A model generated the notes under the pieces. That model made no database searches, was not told where the DNA came from, and worked only from the letters and a program-made list of their open reading frames with translations. A DNA stretch of 64,000 bases, taken from positions 558,001 to 622,000 of the forward strand of contig KZ478059.1 in NCBI GenBank assembly GCA_002837195.1, written 5' to 3'. Position numbers and translations under genes: made by a program. Below are positions 59,768 to 64,000 of this stretch, one piece after another (position 1 is the stretch's first letter; each line of letters starts with the position of its first letter). The DNA is from Enterobacterales bacterium CwR94 (lineage in GTDB: Bacteria > Pseudomonadota > Gammaproteobacteria > Enterobacterales > Enterobacteriaceae).

Positions 59768-60691
59768 ATGGACAAAAATTATGTTTTTAATCAGCGCATT
59801 CGCTTGCGCCATTTACATACCTTCGTGGCTGTCGCCCAGCAAGGTACCCTCGGACGTGCCGCAGAAACCCTGAACCTGAGCCAGCCCGCACTGTCGAAAA
59901 CGCTTAATGAACTTGAGTCGCTGGCGGGTGCACGATTGTTCGAGCGCGGTCGTTTGGGCGCACAACTTACCAGCCTTGGCGAACAGTTTTTAACGCACGC
60001 CGTCAAAGTGTTAGATGCCCTGAATCACGCCGGTCAGTCGTTTAGTTCGTTGCAAAATCAGGCCCCCGTGGTTCTGCGCCTCGGCGTACTGCCTACCGTG
60101 GCACTGGGGATGCTGCCCTCCATTCTTGACCGCTATCATCAACAACAACCGCAGGCAACGGTACAGGTGGCGACACTGCATAACAATGTCCTGATTGCTG
60201 GCTTAAAAGCCGGTGAATTCGATGTCGGTATTGGGCGCATGTCAGATATGGAGATGATGCACGGCCTGTCTTATGAGCTGCTGTTCCTGGAGTCTTTATG
60301 TCTGGTGGTGCGCCCTGATCATCCGCTGATGAGTGACAACGTCACGCTTTCAAAAGCCCTTTCCTGGCCCGTTGTTATCCAGCCAGAAGGAACGGCACCG
60401 CGCCGCATCGCGCAAGAGATGTTGGCGGAACAGGGCTGCCAACTGCCTGATACAGTGATAGAAACCTCTTCTACCACGCTGGCGCGTCAGCTCGCCATGC
60501 GCTATGACTATGTCTGGTTTGTTCCCTCGGGAGCCATCAAAGAAGATTTGTTGCACAATGCCCTGGTGGCATTACCGATCCCCTCACGCCATCCCGGTGA
60601 ACCCATTGGTATTATGACGCGTACCGGCGTTGCACTGCCAATGACGGCGGAGATCTTACTCTCCACCATTCGCAAAAGTCATTCCGGTTAA
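59768..60691 (+). CDS. LysR-family regulator, PcaQ-like
   Basis: 307 residues: helix-turn-helix in IRLRHLHTFVAVAQQGTLGR and AAETLNLSQPALSKTLNELE; co-inducer domain with LRLGVLPTVALGMLPSILDR, DVGIGRMSDMEMMHGLSYEL and SSTTLARQLAMRYDYVWFVP. The order and text recall PcaQ and related regulators of aromatic-acid use. It probably activates the divergent MFS gene in response to its substrate. ATG at 59768. Ends 2 bases before the convergent phytase-like gene. Confidence 0.87.
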   Translation: MDKNYVFNQRIRLRHLHTFVAVAQQGTLGRAAETLNLSQPALSKTLNELESLAGARLFERGRLGAQLTSLGEQFLTHAVKVLDALNHAGQSFSSLQNQAPVVLRLGVLPTVALGMLPSILDRYHQQQPQATVQVATLHNNVLIAGLKAGEFDVGIGRMSDMEMMHGLSYELLFLESLCLVVRPDHPLMSDNVTLSKALSWPVVIQPEGTAPRRIAQEMLAEQGCQLPDTVIETSSTTLARQLAMRYDYVWFVPSGAIKEDLLHNALVALPIPSRHPGEPIGIMTRTGVALPMTAEILLSTIRKSHSG

Positions 60692-60693
60692 GG

Positions 60694-62043
60694 TCACAAC
60701 GGCAGCGGCTGTGGCAGATGTAACACCCACAGCGCGCTGAGCGCCTCTTCCGCAGGCAGTGGCGACAACTGTAATCGCGTTTTCACCGGTTGCTGCTGGT
60801 ATAACAGTGCCTGGTTGCCCAACTGGTATTGGGTGATTTTCTTTGCCGCGGCCACCGGCGCAATCAGGTCGCCCTGCAAACCAAAATCATTGTCATTGGT
60901 CACCACCAGCGTGGTGGCATCGACCAGCGTTAACCCTTCGGCTTTTTCATGTCGCCAGCCCACATCCGCCAGATCCACAATCTGGCGTTTTTTTACCGGA
61001 CGGACACCGCGGTCTAACATGGCCGCTAAGTCGCCAAACTCGACCGGATTTTCATCGAAAGCCGTTAAGTCGCTGGCGTCACCGATATCCACTTGTATGA
61101 TGCGATTGTGCATTTTACCGGCCGGATCTTTACCCTGTTCAATTAACAACACATGGCGGTTATCCAGCGTCGTCAGATCGCCAATTTTGGCATCGCTGTT
61201 TTTAACATACTGATTGCTATCAATGGGATAAGCGTACATTTTGGTTGCACCGCTGGCGGGGTCATAACTGAGCAGCCGGATAACAGGTGAGGTATTACGC
61301 GTTTTCCCCTCGATATCCAGTGTGCTTTGAACCGCGGCGATGATGCGCCCATCGGGAAGACGCGTCACGCCTTCAAATCCACGATTAGGTTGACGCCACT
61401 GCAACAGCGTGGGCAGTCCGCCCGCCTCTGTTTGTTGCCCTTGCGTGGCTTGTGGCCCCTTGCGCGTCAGAATGTTGCCTGCCGTATCGATATGCACCAA
61501 AAACGGCCCATACTCATCTGCCAGCCAGTATCCACCCGCGCCATCGGGCGTAATGCCTTCGGGATCCAAACCCCGCTTATCAAAACGTAAGCGTTCCAAG
61601 CGGTCATTTAAGGGGATTTCCCCGGTACTGCCGACTTGTCCGCCAGGCAGCGGCAGTCCGCTGATGCGCAAGCCGTTGTCCTGCAAGGGTCTGGCCTCTG
61701 TCGCTTGTGCATCGTTAGCACCCACGCGCAGGATCATCAGCATGGGTGTAAAGTCGGGTGCCGCAAAAATCTTACCCTCTTTGCCATCCACCTCGGGCGC
61801 ATCCGCATTCGGCCCACGATCGGTGACCGTGGCGAAGGTCATTACCCCGTTATCCATACCGGTAAAGGTGATGCCTGAGCCAATACCGACCGGGAACCCC
61901 TGAGGAAAATTTTGCGTGAATAATCCCTGATAGCTCACTCGCTGATGTTGAGGGAAAGTGACAATGTAACGCTGAAGAGTGATATCTTGCGCAGCAAGCG
62001 CGGGGGCGGCAATCAAAGGCAGACAGAGTAATAATGAACGCAT
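60694..62043 (-). CDS. Exported protein of the phytase-like esterase family (PF13449 type)
   Basis: 449 residues with signal peptide (MRSLLLCLPLIAAPALA). VTDRGPNADAPEVDGKEGKI, GLDPEGITPDGAGGYWLADE, NRGFEGVTRLPDGRIIAAVQ and EGLTLVDATTLVVTNDNDFG mark the family called esterase-like activity of phytase, a beta-propeller related to phytases. Activity on phytate or other phosphate esters is not demonstrated. Periplasmic or secreted. Single gene. Confidence 0.85.
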   Translation of the reverse strand: MRSLLLCLPLIAAPALAAQDITLQRYIVTFPQHQRVSYQGLFTQNFPQGFPVGIGSGITFTGMDNGVMTFATVTDRGPNADAPEVDGKEGKIFAAPDFTPMLMILRVGANDAQATEARPLQDNGLRISGLPLPGGQVGSTGEIPLNDRLERLRFDKRGLDPEGITPDGAGGYWLADEYGPFLVHIDTAGNILTRKGPQATQGQQTEAGGLPTLLQWRQPNRGFEGVTRLPDGRIIAAVQSTLDIEGKTRNTSPVIRLLSYDPASGATKMYAYPIDSNQYVKNSDAKIGDLTTLDNRHVLLIEQGKDPAGKMHNRIIQVDIGDASDLTAFDENPVEFGDLAAMLDRGVRPVKKRQIVDLADVGWRHEKAEGLTLVDATTLVVTNDNDFGLQGDLIAPVAAAKKITQYQLGNQALLYQQQPVKTRLQLSPLPAEEALSALWVLHLPQPLPL

Positions 62044-62126
62044 GATGGGCTCTTTTGCAGTAAAGATGCCTCAGTGTTCACCAATTAAAAGACAGTTTTA
62101 TGACAGAGTAACAGCCACTATCACGC

Positions 62127-62690
62127 TCAACGGCTTCTCTTCGCATGACGCTCCCCATTTTCCTCACGCGCAGCGGCGTTTTTACGCAATGCGACATAGC
62201 ACGCCCCACTGCCGCCGTCCTGCGTTTGCGCGAGGCAATAGGCCTGAACTTGTTCAAACTGCTGGAGCCAGCGCGCGACATAACTGCGAACGATATTCGC
62301 GTGTGAATCATCAGCACGGCCTTTACCATGGATAATTAATAAATTGCGCAGGTTTTCCTCGGTCGCCTGGGTAATAAAAGAAAACAGGGAAAGACGGCAC
62401 TGTTCTACAGGCTGCCGCGTCAGGTTCAAGCTGGCATCGAGGGCATATTTCCCCTGACGCAGTTTGTTCAGCACACCCAGTTGAATACCTTCTGCTTTAA
62501 ATTCCAGTGGCGTGTCCAACGGAATAATGTCGAGAAAGTCCCGCGTCAAAAAATTATCTAACGCGCTGTCAGCGTGCTGCATCGCCTTGCCTTTGGCATG
62601 CGCGACGGGTAACCAATGAATCTGACTGCTCGCTTTTAATGGCGTGACATCGCCCATCGCTTCACGAAAAAGATCATCATCGTCCAACAT
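62127..62690 (-). CDS. smrA: DNA endonuclease SmrA (YdaL)
   Basis: 187 residues from the ATG at 62690, as in E. coli SmrA (187); a GTG three codons earlier is less likely, since the E. coli protein starts at the same point. The N-terminus (MLDDDDLFREAMGDVTPLKA) is followed by the central FLDIIPLDTPLEFKAEGIQL and the Smr domain with LLIIHGKGRADDSHANIVRS and DGGSGACYVALRK. Smr domains nick DNA or RNA; SmrA has reported endonuclease activity. Lies next to fnr. Confidence 0.95.
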   Translation of the reverse strand: MLDDDDLFREAMGDVTPLKASSQIHWLPVAHAKGKAMQHADSALDNFLTRDFLDIIPLDTPLEFKAEGIQLGVLNKLRQGKYALDASLNLTRQPVEQCRLSLFSFITQATEENLRNLLIIHGKGRADDSHANIVRSYVARWLQQFEQVQAYCLAQTQDGGSGACYVALRKNAAAREENGERHAKRSR

Positions 62691-62970
62691 CTCAGGCACC
62701 TCGCACGCACAACTTCACCGGGTCAAGAGCGCATTTTAGCAGAGTTAAGGCAGTGAACGAGGTCGTCCTGGCCTGAATTTTTGCTGCCGCACAGCGCGTT
62801 GAACGCCTGCTTTACAGTCAGTGGCAAAGGTTTGTGACACATAGATTCCACACTTACCTATTGTAATCATTAGACTACTTTCAGAAAGTGGACAGTTTTT
62901 GTGACACCCACACCTTTTCCAGGTGTAAAACTCCTCTGATCAGTATCTTTAAAACCAAAAAATGTTAAAA

Positions 62971-62984
62971 TTGACCGCAGTCAA
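62971..62984. promoter_or_regulatory. Candidate FNR site in the fnr promoter
   Basis: TTGAC-CGCA-GTCAA, a perfect inverted repeat matching the FNR box TTGAT-N4-ATCAA except for the central base of each half, 19 bases upstream of fnr. E. coli fnr is autoregulated from a site in the same place. In the same 312-base gap, ACACCT-TTTCC-AGGTGT (62910-62926) is a second inverted repeat. Confidence 0.6.
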
Positions 62985-63002
62985 TTCCACCGGAGCGTTT
63001 CA

Positions 63003-63758
63003 ATGATTATCCCGGAAAAACGCATCATCAAGCGTATTCAATCAGGCGGCTGTGCAATCCACTGCCAAGATTGTTCTATCAGTCAACTCTGCATTCCCTT
63101 TACCCTCAATGAGCATGAACTCGACCAACTCGACAACATTATTGAGCGTAAAAAACCGATTCAAAAAGCGCAGACCCTTTTCAAAGCCGGTGATGAATTA
63201 AAATCACTGTATGCCATCCGTTCAGGCAGTATCAAAAGCTACACCATTACCGAACAGGGCGACGAGCAAATTACCGGTTTTCACCTGGCCGGTGACCTGG
63301 TGGGCTTTGATGCTATTGGAAACAATAAGCACCCCAGTTTCGCACAAGCGCTAGAAACCGCCATGGTGTGTGAGATCCCTTTTGAGACGCTTGATGATCT
63401 GTCGGGTAAAATGCCCGCCCTGCGCCAACAAATGATGCGACTCATGAGCGGTGAAATTAAAGGCGACCAGGATATGATCCTGTTGCTGTCCAAGAAAAAT
63501 GCTGAAGAGCGGTTGGCCGCTTTCGTATACAACTTGTCTCAGCGCTTTGGCCAGCGCGGGTTCTCGCAGCGTGAATTCCGTTTGACCATGACCCGTGGTG
63601 ACATCGGCAATTACCTGGGGCTCACCGTGGAAACCATTAGCCGCCTGTTGGGCCGTTTTCAAAAAAGTGGCATCCTGGCGGTGAAAGGCAAATACATTAC
63701 CATTGAGGATGCACCGGCCCTTTCTGCGCTTGCCGGACAGTCCCGTTCTGTCGCGTAA
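63003..63758 (+). CDS. fnr: Oxygen-responsive global regulator FNR
   Basis: 251 residues, almost identical to E. coli FNR with one extra Ile after Met. The four [4Fe-4S] ligands are present: Cys21, Cys24 and Cys30 ([14 protein letters not shown]) and Cys123 (TAMVCEIPF). Cyclic-nucleotide-like domain with [20 protein letters not shown] and [15 protein letters not shown], then helix-turn-helix [20 protein letters not shown]. It activates anaerobic genes and represses aerobic ones. GGAG seven bases upstream. Has a candidate FNR site in its own promoter. Confidence 0.98.
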   Translation: MIIPEKRIIKRIQSGGCAIHCQDCSISQLCIPFTLNEHELDQLDNIIERKKPIQKAQTLFKAGDELKSLYAIRSGSIKSYTITEQGDEQITGFHLAGDLVGFDAIGNNKHPSFAQALETAMVCEIPFETLDDLSGKMPALRQQMMRLMSGEIKGDQDMILLLSKKNAEERLAAFVYNLSQRFGQRGFSQREFRLTMTRGDIGNYLGLTVETISRLLGRFQKSGILAVKGKYITIEDAPALSALAGQSRSVA

Positions 63759-63766
63759 TTCCCCTC

Positions 63767-63788
63767 ACCTCCGGTGTTTGCCGGAGGT
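63767..63788 (+). terminator. Terminator-like hairpin after fnr
   Basis: A perfect 8-bp stem ACCTCCGG / CCGGAGGT with a 6-base loop, 8 bases after the fnr stop; short T content follows (CAATTTC). Confidence 0.7.
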
Positions 63789-63906
63789 CAATTTCGTCCC
63801 ACCTTATTTCTGTCGTACCACGCTGAGTTCAGGTATTCACTCAGTGCTTTTTGCTTCCCTTATAGGCTATCTTTAATTTACACGCTCAAGTGTAAGGAGA
63901 ACGCTT

Positions 63907-64000
63907 ATGGCTAAGTATCAAAACATTCTGGTGGTTATCGACCCCTCGCAGAATGATCAGCCAGCACTTCGCCGTGCTGTTTATCTGAATCAACGTTTGG
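63907..64000 (+). CDS. uspE: Universal stress protein UspE, first 31 codons (continues past the window)
   Basis: Only the start is present: [20 protein letters not shown] then [11 protein letters not shown], matching the N-terminus of E. coli UspE (YdaA), including the Asp of the first ATP-binding loop (VVIDP). ATG at 63907 preceded by AAGGAGA. In E. coli uspE also directly follows fnr on the same strand. The full protein (about 316 residues) has two Usp domains and acts in stress tolerance and motility. Confidence 0.93.
   Translation, partial: MAKYQNILVVIDPSQNDQPALRRAVYLNQRL

Noticed and set aside
1..64000. CRISPR arrays, IS elements, prophage or integrase genes, tRNA or rRNA genes
   Set aside because: Looked for regular spaced repeats, transposase or integrase motifs and tRNA-like cloverleaf or CCA ends; none seen.

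Overview
The window is a chromosomal segment of a member of the Enterobacterales. FNR, SmrA, UspE, MdtJ/MdtI, NfsB, GntT/GntR/GntK, PqqU, SotB, PptA and YdcJ are all recognisable as close relatives of the Escherichia coli proteins. Gene order differs from E. coli, and a PQQ glucose dehydrogenase, the srfABC locus and several plant- or soil-type catabolic loci are present. This points to an environmental or plant-associated lineage (Pantoea/Erwinia-like), but the species cannot be fixed from the sequence alone. Genes are densely packed. I see no tRNA, rRNA, IS element, prophage or CRISPR array.

Layout, 1-20 kb: the end of a FixLJ-type two-component system; an OpgC-like acyltransferase; a four-gene peptide/nickel/opine-type ABC importer behind a good match to the zinc-repressor (Zur) box; a sugar or cyclitol locus with a LacI-type regulator, three Gfo/Idh/MocA dehydrogenases and an IolE-like TIM-barrel enzyme, with the same palindrome in both of its control regions; PQQ-dependent glucose dehydrogenase gcd; a LacI regulator divergent from a HisD/HpsN-like dehydrogenase; pptA; and the spermidine exporter mdtJI with a probable 32-codon leader ORF.

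Layout, 20-38 kb: an AT-richer stretch with a structured, terminator-ended leader ahead of a cytosolic protein made of two similar beta-sandwich-like repeats; an M20 amidohydrolase; a DcrB-like/bactofilin-like gene pair of unknown role; nfsB; a gluconate regulon (gntK-gntR-gntT) with GntR operators; the PQQ outer-membrane receptor pqqU; and the srfABC operon.

Layout, 38-64 kb: melibiose genes (melB, melA and a divergent AraC-type activator), a barnase/barstar pair, sotB, a GST, two small secreted proteins, TetR and GNAT genes, an orphan DppA-like binding protein beside pepT, an amino-acid binding protein, a YbdL-type aminotransferase, a LysR gene, a chemoreceptor, a carboxylesterase, DoxX, YdcJ/HglS, a PcaK-like transporter with a PcaQ-like regulator, a phytase-like exported protein, smrA, fnr and the start of uspE.

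How the genes fit together: gcd makes gluconate in the periplasm using PQQ, PqqU can import PQQ across the outer membrane, GntT imports gluconate and GntK phosphorylates it, so most of a direct glucose-oxidation route lies within 20 kb. No PQQ biosynthesis genes are present. Other genes are mainly scavenging systems (melibiose, peptides, cyclitols or keto-sugars, aromatic acids, possibly metal chelates), plus candidate antagonism functions (barnase/barstar, srfABC, the DcrB/bactofilin pair).
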